DNA from: Clostridia bacterium
Lineage (GTDB): Bacteria; Bacillota; Clostridia; Christensenellales; Borkfalkiaceae
DNA: 64,000 nucleotides
Direction: 5' to 3'
NCBI GenBank assembly: GCA_021202395.1
Contig: JAJQDC010000062.1
Location: 124,001-188,000 of the forward strand
In this document: positions 41,209-50,598 of the stretch, piece by piece
How positions within the stretch are numbered: the stretch's first letter is position 1
How the letters are laid out: each line of letters begins with the position of its first letter
Position numbers and translations under genes: made by a program
The notes under the pieces: model-generated
Seen by the model: only the letters and a program-made list of their open reading frames with translations
Database searches by the model: none
Told to the model about the DNA's origin: nothing

Positions 41209-42129
41209 ATGAAAAATATAAAAATGACCTTAAGCGCAGTGTGTGCCGTACTTTGTATAGCAACGATAGCTGGTGCGGCTTTATGCGTAAAAAGCGAAAA
41301 TAAAGAAAGTCTTGCAGAAGAAAGCAGTTTACAGGTAATAAATATATGGCAGATAGATACATTTGAAGGCGGTAAAGGTTCACGTGCGGAATATTTACGT
41401 TCTTTGGGGCAAAAGTTTGCAGCAGAAAATTACACTTATATTAACGTTACTTCGCTTAATCTTGCAGCGGCAGAAGAAAATCTTGCAAACGGAGTTATAC
41501 CCGATATAATATCTTACGGTTCTGGTACCTGCGGGTTAGAAAGTTATATCAACGAAAATTATACTACAAAAGTATGGTGCCATGGAAGCTACTGCCTGAT
41601 AAGCCTTACAAACGATTTCAGCGATGTTAATCCAGAAAATACTATAATTAATAAAGGTAAAGATAACCTTACGGCGGCAGCCGCTTTGTTCAGCGGCTTA
41701 CAGCAAGCCGTATACGAAAAACCTACCGCCGCATACGTTAAATTAATAAACGGCAAATATAAATATCTTTTAGGCACACAGCGCGATGTGGTAAGAATGA
41801 TTACCCGCGGCGAGCAGTTTTACGTAAAGCCAATAACGGTATTTAACGATTTATATCAAAATATCTCCGTAACAGCACAAAATAGTTCAAAGGCAGATTT
41901 GTGTTATAAATTTATAAATTACATTTTAGATAACAGTGCAAGTCTTACGTCTGTTTGCATGCTTTACGGCGGAATGAAGTTATACGATAACCGGCTTGCC
42001 GATTTAGAGGGGCTGTCGTATGAGTACACAGTACCTGCCATAGTAAGTAAAGACTGGAAAGCAAGCATGCAGCAGGCAATAAATAACTGCGATACAGATA
42101 TGTTAAAAAGTTTGCTTAAATCATTGTAA
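41209..42129 (+). CDS. Secreted solute-binding-protein-like protein
   Basis: A 306-residue protein with an N-terminal signal segment (residues ~5-27). A Cys lies at its end, but the sequence before it (GAAL-C) is a poor lipobox. After it, VINIWQIDTFEGGKGSRAEY and GVIPDIISYGSG resemble the first lobe of bacterial type 1 extracellular solute-binding proteins, and the SKADLCYKFINYILD segment resembles their second lobe. It is shorter than usual (~400 residues) and no permease gene is nearby, so it may be an orphan binder or sensor. No clear ribosome-binding site. Confidence 0.65.
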   Translation: MKNIKMTLSAVCAVLCIATIAGAALCVKSENKESLAEESSLQVINIWQIDTFEGGKGSRAEYLRSLGQKFAAENYTYINVTSLNLAAAEENLANGVIPDIISYGSGTCGLESYINENYTTKVWCHGSYCLISLTNDFSDVNPENTIINKGKDNLTAAAALFSGLQQAVYEKPTAAYVKLINGKYKYLLGTQRDVVRMITRGEQFYVKPITVFNDLYQNISVTAQNSSKADLCYKFINYILDNSASLTSVCMLYGGMKLYDNRLADLEGLSYEYTVPAIVSKDWKASMQQAINNCDTDMLKSLLKSL

Positions 42130-42166
42130 AAACTTTAAAAAAATGTTATTATATAAAGGAGCGCAA

Positions 42167-43027
42167 ATGGACGTAAAAAAAGTAGAAGATTTTACGTTTG
42201 CAAAATACAGTACATACGGCTGCGGCGGCAAAGCAAAAAGTGCATTTATGCCAGTGTCGGCAGAAGAAGCAATTTTCTTGTTTGACGATATAACAAAAAA
42301 TAAAGAAAATTTTTGTATATTGGGCAACGGCTCTGACGTGCTTGCAAGCGATAAGTTTTATGACGGCAGCGTAATTTTAACAAAAGGGATAGGCGGTATT
42401 AAACTTTTACCAAACGGAAATCTGTATTGCGGCTGCGGTGTAAATGTTTCTGTTGTCCTTAAGTACTGCTTGCAGAACAATCTGGGCGGGCTGGAATTTC
42501 TAACAGGAATACCGGCAACCATTGGCGGAGCCTGCTATATGAATGCAGGGGCAGCACAAAAATACATAGGCGACAGAATTATAAGCGTAACCATTTACGA
42601 TGGTAAAATACGTAAATTAAGCAACAAAGACTGTTATTTTACCTATAAACATAGTACTATGCGTGGCATAAAATGTATAATTTTGGGCTGTGAACTGGCA
42701 GTTGACCGCGTAAACAGGCATAAATTAGAAGAACTTTGCCGTTACTATTTAAGCAGACGCAAGGGGCTGCCGCAAGGCAAAAGCTGCGGCTGCGTGTTTA
42801 AAAACCCGCAGGGTGAAAGCGCCGGAGGGCTTATTCAGGCGGCAGGGCTAAAAGGTAAAAGAATAGGCAACGCTTATGTCAGCGAAGAACATGCCAATTT
42901 TATTATAAACGGCGGCGGCAGCGCCAAAGATGTTTATAATTTAATTGCTTACGTAAAGCAAACTGTTTACGATAAATTTGCAACGGAACTTGAAGAAGAG
43001 GTCTGTTACATCGGAGATTTTAAATGA
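42167..43027 (+). CDS. murB: UDP-N-acetylenolpyruvoylglucosamine reductase
   Basis: A 286-residue flavoenzyme that reduces UDP-GlcNAc-enolpyruvate to UDP-MurNAc for peptidoglycan. The ATG at 42167 follows AAAGGAG. FAD contacts are visible as STYGCGGKAK, ILGNGSDVLASD and GLEFLTGIPATIGGACYMNAG; the catalytic serine segment is PQGKSCGCVFKNP. It is the type II (MurB2) size class. The next gene overlaps by ATGA (43024-43027). Confidence 0.96.
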   Translation: MDVKKVEDFTFAKYSTYGCGGKAKSAFMPVSAEEAIFLFDDITKNKENFCILGNGSDVLASDKFYDGSVILTKGIGGIKLLPNGNLYCGCGVNVSVVLKYCLQNNLGGLEFLTGIPATIGGACYMNAGAAQKYIGDRIISVTIYDGKIRKLSNKDCYFTYKHSTMRGIKCIILGCELAVDRVNRHKLEELCRYYLSRRKGLPQGKSCGCVFKNPQGESAGGLIQAAGLKGKRIGNAYVSEEHANFIINGGGSAKDVYNLIAYVKQTVYDKFATELEEEVCYIGDFK

Positions 43028-43800
43028 TTTTAACGGGAGATTATCATACACACACGCCGTATTCCCACGGCAAAAATTCCGTAATGGAAAATACTCTTGC
43101 GGCTAAAGAAAAAGGTATGAAACAAATCGGCATTACCGACCATGGTTTCAATCACGTAATTTTTGGCTTAAAGCGCAAAGAATTACCTTCTTTACGTGCA
43201 GATTGCACCGAAGCGGAAAAGGCTACGGGCGTTAAAGTGTTTATGGGCATGGAAAGCAATTTAACTTCTATAAACGGCGATACCGACATGAAGCAATCTG
43301 ACCTGCAGTATTTTGATTTATATTTATGCGGATTACACGAGGTGTTGTGGTATAAGGGGATAAAAGATTTTTATTACCTTGTAGCAAAAAATTATATGGC
43401 ATATAAACTTGGTAAAAAACCTGCGCAAAAGGTTATAGATTTAACCACAAAAGCGTATATAAACGCCATAAAAAACAACCCGATAGACATTATAACTCAT
43501 ATAAATTATAAGTGTTTTTGTAATCTTACCGAAGTTGCAAAGTGTTGTGCGGACTATGGCACATATATAGAAATCAATACAAAAAAGTACCATATTACGC
43601 CTGAAGAGCTTAACGAAATTGCCGAAACGGGGGTAAGGTTTGTAATAGATTCAGATGCACATTCGGCAGACAGGGTGGGCGACACCAAGATAGCAGAAGA
43701 ACTTTTGTCTGACGCATCCGTCCCCTTAGACCGAATAGACAACATAGACGGCAGGACGCCTTGTTTCCGCTTTGCTGAATACAAGAAAAAAAATCTTTAA
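43024..43800 (+). CDS. PHP-domain phosphoesterase
   Basis: A 258-residue PHP metalloenzyme of the YcdX/histidinol-phosphatase-like group. Metal ligands are seen in order: DYHTHTPYSHG near the N-terminus, ITDHGFNH, the glutamate of MGMESN, H in LCGLHEV, ITHINYK and DSDAHSADRVGD. Substrate unknown; in Clostridia a PHP gene often stands between murB and the rapZ-yvcK-whiA group. Start coupled to murB by overlap. Confidence 0.9.
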   Translation: MILTGDYHTHTPYSHGKNSVMENTLAAKEKGMKQIGITDHGFNHVIFGLKRKELPSLRADCTEAEKATGVKVFMGMESNLTSINGDTDMKQSDLQYFDLYLCGLHEVLWYKGIKDFYYLVAKNYMAYKLGKKPAQKVIDLTTKAYINAIKNNPIDIITHINYKCFCNLTEVAKCCADYGTYIEINTKKYHITPEELNEIAETGVRFVIDSDAHSADRVGDTKIAEELLSDASVPLDRIDNIDGRTPCFRFAEYKKKNL

Positions 43801-43823
43801 ATTCACCTTTTTAGTGATGTTTT

Positions 43824-44786
43824 ATGAATATTTCTAATTTTACCGAAGAAATTAAAACTGAAATTATAAAAAATTTTGCCGGCGGCAGGGACAACAGTCT
43901 TTCTGCCCTTTCGGCATTTATAAGAACAAGCGGTTCGCTTTTGGTAGAAAATGGCGTATACGGGTTTGAACTTTCTACCGAAAGTGAGATTACCGCACAC
44001 TTTTTTGCTGAAATTACAGAGCGTTATCTTGGCGTTGCGGTGGACGGGTTCCGTTCAAGTTCAGACGTAGCCAGCGGCAAAGACCGCCTTGTATTCACCT
44101 GCGTTAACGAAAGTACCGAAGAGCTTTTAAAAGAACTTGGTATTTTAAACGAAGAAGACGGCAGTCTGTTTCTTGATTTTACCATAAAAAGCGAACTTAC
44201 TGAAAGTGAACAGGGCAGGTCTTCTTATCTTATAGGTGCCTTTCTGGGGGGCGGCAGCTGCACGGTGCCCGATATAAATTCTCACAGCACAACCGGTTAC
44301 CACTTTGAAATAGTTTTCAGAAACAGGGTTACGGCAGAAGAGTTTGCCGGTGTGTTGTGCTCCTTTGATTTTTTACCTAAGCTTGTAATGCGTAAAGACA
44401 GCGCTGTTGTTTATTTTAAAAGTAGGGACGCAATAGCCGATATTTTAAATGCGATGGGGGCGGACGGCTGCCTTGAAAAGCTTGATAAGATTGCCGAGCT
44501 GAAGGAAGAAAACAACAACGCAAACAGGGTAAATAACTGTTCTGTTTCTAACATAGATAAGGCTGTTACCGCATCAGTAAAGCAGGTGTGCGCGATAGAA
44601 GTAATAAATTCTACCGTGGGGCTGCAGAGCCTTGACGAACCATTATTTGTTGTTGCCGAAAGCAGGCTTGCCGATAAAAACGCTTCTATGCAGGAACTTG
44701 CCGACAGGCTCAATATTTCTAAAAGCTGCATTAACCACCGCATGCGTAAGATAATAGAAATTGCAAATTCACTATCACAAGATTAA
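43824..44786 (+). CDS. whiA: WhiA, LAGLIDADG-like DNA-binding protein
   Basis: A 320-residue protein with an N-terminal LAGLIDADG-homing-endonuclease-like domain (FIRTSGSLLVENG; SYLIGAFLGGGSCTVP) and a C-terminal helix-turn-helix (LADKNASMQELADRLNISKS). In actinomycetes WhiA controls sporulation division; in Bacillus it affects division and chromosome segregation. rapZ and yvcK, the usual upstream partners, are missing: only 23 bases lie between the PHP gene and whiA. dnaE follows. Confidence 0.95.
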   Translation: MNISNFTEEIKTEIIKNFAGGRDNSLSALSAFIRTSGSLLVENGVYGFELSTESEITAHFFAEITERYLGVAVDGFRSSSDVASGKDRLVFTCVNESTEELLKELGILNEEDGSLFLDFTIKSELTESEQGRSSYLIGAFLGGGSCTVPDINSHSTTGYHFEIVFRNRVTAEEFAGVLCSFDFLPKLVMRKDSAVVYFKSRDAIADILNAMGADGCLEKLDKIAELKEENNNANRVNNCSVSNIDKAVTASVKQVCAIEVINSTVGLQSLDEPLFVVAESRLADKNASMQELADRLNISKSCINHRMRKIIEIANSLSQD

Positions 44787-44814
44787 AATTTTATTATAAC
44801 TACATAAGGAATTT

Positions 44815-47800
44815 ATGACAGATTTTATTCATTTACATCTTCACACCGAATATTCGCTTCTTGACGGTGCCTGCAAGATAGATAACCTTATAGATTACTG
44901 TAAAGAAAACGGTATAGACACCGTATGTATGACCGACCATGGCAATATGTACGGTACGCTTCATTTTGCTGAAAAAGCTGCCATTGCCGGCTTAAAATAC
45001 ATAATCGGGTGCGAGTTCTATTTAACAAAAGATATGCACGATAAAACGGGCAACACGGCTGAACATCTTATACTTTTGGCAAAAAACAAAGCGGGGTATA
45101 AGAACCTTATTCAGCTTGATTCTATGGCGTTTGTAGACGGGTTTTATTACAAACCGAAGATAGATTATAAAGTTTTGAAGGAACATTCCGAAGGGGTAAT
45201 CTGCCTTTCTGCCTGCATTGCGGGCGGCATTCCAAGGCGGCTGCTTGCTGGCGACTACGACGGTGCTAAGAATATGGCGCTCGATTTAAAAGCAACGTTC
45301 GGTGATGATTTTTACATAGAAATACAGAACCACGGCATAGAAGAAGAAAAACGTGTTTTGCCTTTGCTTGTAAGCCTTGCGCAGGAGATCGGTGTAGAAC
45401 TTGTTGCTACAAACGACGTCCACTACCTTAAAAAAGAAGACGCCGAAATGCAGGACGTTTTAATGTGTATCCAGATGAAAAAGACGCTTGACGACACCAA
45501 GCGTATGAAGTTTGAAACACAGGAATTTTACTTTAAGAGCGGCGACGAAATGGCGGAGCTGTTCCCTACTTTGCCAAAAGCAATTTCCAATACAAGGGTT
45601 ATAGCAGATAAAGTTACGGAACCTGCTTTTAATCTTGATAAAAAGGGGTACCCTGTAAGGGATACTTCGCTTATTCCCGGCTATGAACCGCCCGACGGCA
45701 GCACGCCCGAAGAGTATTTAAGGCGGCTTACCGACGAAGGGCTAGTAAGGCGTTACGGCACGGTTACCGAAAGGGAGCGATCCCGTGCTGAGTACGAGCT
45801 TAAAGTAATCTGCGGTATGGGCTATGCGGAATATTACCTTATCGTGTGGGACTTTATAAACTGGTCAAGGGAACAAGGTATCCCCGTTGGGCCCGGGCGT
45901 GGATCGGGCGTTAGTTCTATAGTTGCCTATTCGATAGGTATTACCGACGTCGAACCGCTGCAATACGACCTTCTGTTTGAAAGATTTTTAAACCCCGACC
46001 GTGTTTCTATGCCCGACTTTGATATAGACTTCTGTACAGAGCGAAGGGAAGAAACTATAGAATACGTAAGGCAGAAATATCACCCCGAAAACGTTTGCCA
46101 GATAGTAACATTCGGTACAATGGCGGCAAAAAACTCCATTAAAGACGTAGGCAGGGTTATGCGTGTGCCCTATTCCGAAACGGACAGGCTTACAAAGATA
46201 ATGGACGGCAAGACATCCATAAGCGACCTTCTGGGGCTTAACATAGAAAAGACCAAAAAGAAGATGGATGCCGAAACAGACGAAGACAAAAAATCTATGC
46301 TTGCAGGCAAGCTCAGCGATTTGCAGAATGTAAAAAACAATGAATTCTGTAATCTTTATGAGCAGGACAAGACCTTGCATGACGTTATTGATACGGCGAT
46401 GAAAATAGAAGGCATGCCCCGCCAGACGGGTATGCACGCAGCAGGCGTTGTAATCTGCCGCAAAAAAATATCAGATAACGTTCCCTTGTCTCGCAACGGG
46501 GACGATATCACCACGCAGTTTGTAGCCAAAGAGATAGAAGCGCTTGGCATGCTGAAGATGGACTTCCTTGCGCTTGTAACCCTTACGGATATTAAAAAGT
46601 GCCTTGACTACATAAAAGAAGATTACGGCATAGATATAGACTTCAACAAAATAGGCTACACCGACAGGGGTGCATATGAACTTATATCCGAAGGCGACAC
46701 CGACGGCGTGTTCCAGCTTGAAGCCGGCGGCATGAAAAAATTTATGCGCCAGCTTAAACCGGATACCCTTGAAGACCTTATAGCGGGTGTTGCGCTTTAC
46801 CGCCCCGGTCCCATGAGATTTATAGACAGCTTCTGTGCAAGGAAACACGGCCTTGAGCCAATTAGCTACGACTGCCCCGAAGAAGAAAAGATACTTAAAG
46901 TAACCTACGGCATACCCGTTTACCAGGAACAGGTTATGCAGATTTTCCAGTATCTTGCAGGTTTCTCTCTCGGCGAAGCCGACCTTGTGCGCAGAGCCAT
47001 GGGTAAAAAAGACAAAAAGACTCTGCTTGCCCAGCGTGAAAAGTTTATTTACGGCGGCGTAAGCGACGTTAACGGTTCTCATATCAACGGGTGCGTAGCA
47101 AATGGTATTTCGGCGGAAATTGCTGCAGAAATATTCTCTAAAATGGAAGGCTTTGCTTCTTACGCTTTCAACAAATCCCATGCGGCGGCGTATGCAACAT
47201 TGGCGTACCAGACGGCGTGGCTGAAAAAATATTATATAAAAGAATTTATCTGCGGTCTTTTGAACGACAGATTAAACAAAATAGACGAAATTACTAAGTA
47301 CGTTCTATATTTAAAGGAAAAGGGGTTAAAGGTTTTTCCGCCCGACATCAACCGAAGCAAAACGGTATTTTCGGTAGAAAACGACGGTGTGCGGTTCGGC
47401 CTTTCTGCAATGAAGGGTACGGGTGTTGCCGCTATAGACCAGATAATACAGGAACGCAACGAAAACGGACTGTTTAAAGATTTTCCTGATTTTATATCGC
47501 GCTGTGCGCACCTTCTTAATAAAAGGATGATAGAAGGGCTCATTTATGCAGGTGCGTTTGATTCAATGGATGTAAAGCGCTCTCAGCTTATTGCCGTTTA
47601 CGAAAATCTTTACGCCCGTGCATCTGCAATAAACAAGCAGAAAAACAGCAGCCAGATGAGCCTTTTCGGCAGCATAATAGAAGAAGAAAAACTTACCGTA
47701 AATTACCCTGACATTCCTGAATACGAGCTTAACGAAAAGCTTGCCAAAGAAAAGGAAGTGCTTGGCGTTTATGTTAGCGGACATCCATTTGAAAAATACG

Positions 47801-48402
47801 TAGATAAATTTGCTGACTGCAACTTTAACTGCGGGCTGATGGATGATTATACCGAAGACGAAGACGGCGAAAAGACATACAATTCTGTTTCTGACGGAAT
47901 GGAAATTTCTATGGGCGGTATAATTACCAACGTCAAAAAAACCGTTACAAAGCGCACCGGTGCATACATGGCATTTGTTACGGTAGAAGACGTTTACGGC
48001 AGCATAGAATGCCTTGCCTTTCCTAAATTTTATGAAAAATTCAAGGACGTGTTAATTAACGATAAAATAGTAAGATTATCGGGTAAGCTTGACCTTGATA
48101 ACGGAAAGGAACCAACCGTTATTTTAGACGGCGTTGCTGAATTTGCCGCAGAAGAAAAGGCGGAAGAGCGCCCCAAAGAAAGGGAAGCGTTAAAAAATAT
48201 TTTGTGGCTTAACGCAACGGCGCTTACAGACGGCGATTTTGACGAGCTTGTAGATATGCTTAACAACTACCCAGGCGAAACGCAGTGTGCCATAAAGCGC
48301 GGTCAAAAAAAGTATAAGCTCGAAGGCGGTGTAAATTACTGTAAAGGGCTGCTTGCCGAACTTATGACTTTTTTAAATGAAAGCGATGTTGTACTTGTTT
48401 AA
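44815..48402 (+). CDS. dnaE: DNA polymerase III alpha subunit
   Basis: A 1195-residue C-family polymerase. The N-terminal PHP domain starts FIHLHLHTEYSLLDGA with MTDHGNMYG. The polymerase core holds GPGRGSGVSSIVAYS and the catalytic PDFDIDF motif, with the third aspartate further on. Fingers and tandem HhH follow; near the C-terminus an OB-fold (ISMGGIITNVKKTVTKRTG) is visible. An AAGGA site precedes the ATG. The order whiA-dnaE-pfkA is common in Clostridia. A separate PolC is expected elsewhere. Confidence 0.98.
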   Translation: MTDFIHLHLHTEYSLLDGACKIDNLIDYCKENGIDTVCMTDHGNMYGTLHFAEKAAIAGLKYIIGCEFYLTKDMHDKTGNTAEHLILLAKNKAGYKNLIQLDSMAFVDGFYYKPKIDYKVLKEHSEGVICLSACIAGGIPRRLLAGDYDGAKNMALDLKATFGDDFYIEIQNHGIEEEKRVLPLLVSLAQEIGVELVATNDVHYLKKEDAEMQDVLMCIQMKKTLDDTKRMKFETQEFYFKSGDEMAELFPTLPKAISNTRVIADKVTEPAFNLDKKGYPVRDTSLIPGYEPPDGSTPEEYLRRLTDEGLVRRYGTVTERERSRAEYELKVICGMGYAEYYLIVWDFINWSREQGIPVGPGRGSGVSSIVAYSIGITDVEPLQYDLLFERFLNPDRVSMPDFDIDFCTERREETIEYVRQKYHPENVCQIVTFGTMAAKNSIKDVGRVMRVPYSETDRLTKIMDGKTSISDLLGLNIEKTKKKMDAETDEDKKSMLAGKLSDLQNVKNNEFCNLYEQDKTLHDVIDTAMKIEGMPRQTGMHAAGVVICRKKISDNVPLSRNGDDITTQFVAKEIEALGMLKMDFLALVTLTDIKKCLDYIKEDYGIDIDFNKIGYTDRGAYELISEGDTDGVFQLEAGGMKKFMRQLKPDTLEDLIAGVALYRPGPMRFIDSFCARKHGLEPISYDCPEEEKILKVTYGIPVYQEQVMQIFQYLAGFSLGEADLVRRAMGKKDKKTLLAQREKFIYGGVSDVNGSHINGCVANGISAEIAAEIFSKMEGFASYAFNKSHAAAYATLAYQTAWLKKYYIKEFICGLLNDRLNKIDEITKYVLYLKEKGLKVFPPDINRSKTVFSVENDGVRFGLSAMKGTGVAAIDQIIQERNENGLFKDFPDFISRCAHLLNKRMIEGLIYAGAFDSMDVKRSQLIAVYENLYARASAINKQKNSSQMSLFGSIIEEEKLTVNYPDIPEYELNEKLAKEKEVLGVYVSGHPFEKYVDKFADCNFNCGLMDDYTEDEDGEKTYNSVSDGMEISMGGIITNVKKTVTKRTGAYMAFVTVEDVYGSIECLAFPKFYEKFKDVLINDKIVRLSGKLDLDNGKEPTVILDGVAEFAAEEKAEERPKEREALKNILWLNATALTDGDFDELVDMLNNYPGETQCAIKRGQKKYKLEGGVNYCKGLLAELMTFLNESDVVLV

Positions 48403-48486
48403 CGGTACATATAAGGCAAATTTTACTTTAAAATATTTTTTAAAAGAACATTTAAACAAAATATCGTGAATAGTTGGTAAAATCTA

Positions 48487-48515
48487 TTGAAATTTTTTTC
48501 AACAGATGATATAAT
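48487..48515 (+). promoter_or_regulatory. Promoter of pfkA with small inverted repeat
   Basis: TTGAAA (48487-48492), 17-base spacer, TATAAT (48510-48515). TTGAAA-TTTT-TTTCAA overlaps the -35 box and could be an operator. The ~100-base leader to the ATG holds one hairpin (48563-48569 with 48573-48579). Confidence 0.75.
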
Positions 48516-48623
48516 ATGTAATTGGAAATGATAAACAGTGATTGACGCATTTAAGGGGGCTTTTGCGGCGGTGCCGCAATTTACAGCGTAATCAGTTCAG
48601 TAATTTTTTTACGGAGGAACTTT

Positions 48624-49586
48624 ATGAAAAGAATAGGCTTGCTTACCAGTGGCGGCGATGCCCCCGGCATGAATGCGTGTATAAGGGCTGTTGTGCGCAG
48701 CGCGCTTTATTTCGGTATAGAAGTATACGGTATAGAGCGCGGTTACCAGGGACTTATAGATGACGAAATGGTATCTATGGATATGCGTTCCGTTTCTGAT
48801 ATAGTCCAGCGCGGCGGCACAAAACTTCGTACTGCGCGTTGCCTTGAAATGCTTACCAAAGAAGGGCAAAAAAAGGCGGTAAAAACACTTGAAGCGCACG
48901 GTATAGAAGGGCTTGTCGTTATCGGCGGCGACGGTTCGTTCCGCGGCGCAAAGTGCCTTTCAGAAGAATACGGCATTCCAACAATAGGTATTCCCGGCAC
49001 AATAGACAACGACCTTGAATATACTGATTATACTTTAGGTTTTGACACGGCGGTTAATACCTGTATAGACGTTATTAACAAACTCCGCGACACAATGACT
49101 TCGCACGAAAGAATTTCTGTAGTAGAAGTTATGGGAAGGCGTTGCGGCGATATAGCGCTTTACGCAGGCATTGCCAGCGGTGCAGAAATTATTGTTGTAC
49201 CGGAAGTTGTTTTTGACCTTGACGACATTGTTATGAAAATTAACCGTTCAAGGGCAAACGGCAAGCATTCAAATATTATAGTAGTGGCAGAAGGCGTTTG
49301 CACCGCAGAAGAATTTGCTAAGCAGCTTCAGTCGGTAACAACTTATTCTGTCCGCCCCACAACAATAGGGCATATACAGCGCGGCGGCTCGCCTTCTATG
49401 GCAGACAGGATGCTTGCCGCACAGTTCGGCAACAAGGCGGTTCGCCTTTTAAACGACGGCATTGGCAACAGGGTAGTAGGCATACATAAAAACGAGATCA
49501 TCGATATGGATATTATCGAAGCCGTAAACATGAAAAAGAAATTCAACTACGAGCTTTACGAAACTTTACAGGTGATTTCTATGTAA
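48624..49586 (+). CDS. pfkA: ATP-dependent 6-phosphofructokinase
   Basis: A 320-residue glycolytic kinase (fructose-6-phosphate to fructose-1,6-bisphosphate). Conserved parts are the start MKRIGLLTSGGDAPGMN, VVIGGDGSFRGA, GIPGTIDNDL with the catalytic Asp, and ISVVEVMGRRCGDIAL. The glycine in GGDGS and PGTIDND marks the ATP-using rather than pyrophosphate-using type. A GGAGGA site precedes the ATG. A terminator separates it from the second sugar kinase. Confidence 0.98.
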   Translation: MKRIGLLTSGGDAPGMNACIRAVVRSALYFGIEVYGIERGYQGLIDDEMVSMDMRSVSDIVQRGGTKLRTARCLEMLTKEGQKKAVKTLEAHGIEGLVVIGGDGSFRGAKCLSEEYGIPTIGIPGTIDNDLEYTDYTLGFDTAVNTCIDVINKLRDTMTSHERISVVEVMGRRCGDIALYAGIASGAEIIVVPEVVFDLDDIVMKINRSRANGKHSNIIVVAEGVCTAEEFAKQLQSVTTYSVRPTTIGHIQRGGSPSMADRMLAAQFGNKAVRLLNDGIGNRVVGIHKNEIIDMDIIEAVNMKKKFNYELYETLQVISM

Positions 49587-49590
49587 AAGA

Positions 49591-49618
49591 AAAAGCCGTT
49601 TGTAAAATAACGGCTTTT
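49591..49618 (+). terminator. Terminator of pfkA
   Basis: A 10-bp stem AAAAGCCGTT/AACGGCTTTT (49591-49600 with 49609-49618), 8-base loop, A-rich left and T-rich right; 4 bases after the stop codon. Confidence 0.85.
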
Positions 49619-49648
49619 ATGTTGTAAAATCGGTTAATTTATAGTAAA

Positions 49649-50572
49649 ATGATATTAAGCATCTGTTTAAGTCCGTGCATAGACGTAAATATTGAAGTTG
49701 ACAGCCTTAGCGTCGGCAGGACAAATAAAATACTGAATAAGCGTATTTTTTATACGGGTAAAGCAATTAACGCCGCACGCGGCCTTAAACGGCTGGGCGC
49801 CGACGTGTACGCAACAGGCTTTATGTACGAAGATAACGGCAGGCTGTTCGAGCAGGAACTGCATTACGAACAGGTACCTTATAAATTTGTATGGTGCGAA
49901 GGCAGGGTGCGCGAAAATTACAAATTCGTAGATAACAAATCGATGCTTACCGAAGTAAACGATATCAGCCCTGAAATTTCAGAAGAAAAAAAGCTGGAAC
50001 TTCTGGATGTGGTAGAAAACCTTTCAAAAAATTGTGAAGCCATGGTTTTATCCGGCGGGCTTTCCAAAGATATGAAGGCTTCTTACTACGGCGACATTTT
50101 ACGCAGGGCGGGAAGTAATACCTTAAAAGTTGTAGACAGCTACGGCGACCGTCTTTTAGAAGCTTTAAAGTGCGGGGTAGATCTTGTTAAACCCAACCTT
50201 GACGAATTGCAGAGCACGTTGGGAATAAAGGTAACTTCTAAAGAAGAAGCTTTGGCAGGCTGTTACGAACTTTTAAATATGGGTGCTAAGCGCGTTCTTT
50301 TGTCTCTGGGCAAAAAGGGAGCGATAATTACTAACGGCACCAATAATTATTATTGTAAAAGTAACAATGTAGCGATGAATTCTACCGTAGGTGCGGGCGA
50401 CGGAATGGTGGCGGCGGCAACCAATGCTCTTGCCAAGGGCGCCCCATTAGAAGAAGTTTTGCGCTGTGGCGTTGCGGGCGGAACGGCAGCCGTAACTACG
50501 CCCGACAGCATTACGTTTATAAAAGAAAAATACGACGAAATTTTATCGGAAATATCAGTCGTAAAGATATAA
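49649..50572 (+). CDS. PfkB-family sugar kinase, 1-phosphofructokinase/tagatose-6-phosphate kinase type
   Basis: A 307-residue ribokinase-fold kinase. The start MILSICLSPCIDVNIEVD is typical of the FruK/LacC group. The anion hole and catalytic Asp lie in STVGAGDGMVAAATN; VKPNLDEL is the family loop. The usual PGGK(G/A)xN substrate motif reads TGKAINAAR, i.e. the second of two glycines is replaced. No fructose PTS gene is near. The ATG is only 30 bases behind the pfkA terminator and has no ribosome-binding site; an overlapping TAAAAT looks like a -10 box but would start inside the gene. It could provide a second phosphofructokinase activity. Confidence 0.88.
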   Translation: MILSICLSPCIDVNIEVDSLSVGRTNKILNKRIFYTGKAINAARGLKRLGADVYATGFMYEDNGRLFEQELHYEQVPYKFVWCEGRVRENYKFVDNKSMLTEVNDISPEISEEKKLELLDVVENLSKNCEAMVLSGGLSKDMKASYYGDILRRAGSNTLKVVDSYGDRLLEALKCGVDLVKPNLDELQSTLGIKVTSKEEALAGCYELLNMGAKRVLLSLGKKGAIITNGTNNYYCKSNNVAMNSTVGAGDGMVAAATNALAKGAPLEEVLRCGVAGGTAAVTTPDSITFIKEKYDEILSEISVVKI

Positions 50573-50598
50573 AAAGTTTATACATAGGAGTTTTAAAA

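Noticed and set aside
48542-48763. 73-codon open frame over the start of pfkA
   Set aside because: It overlaps the pfkA N-terminus in another frame and covers the leader hairpin; pfkA has the ribosome-binding site.
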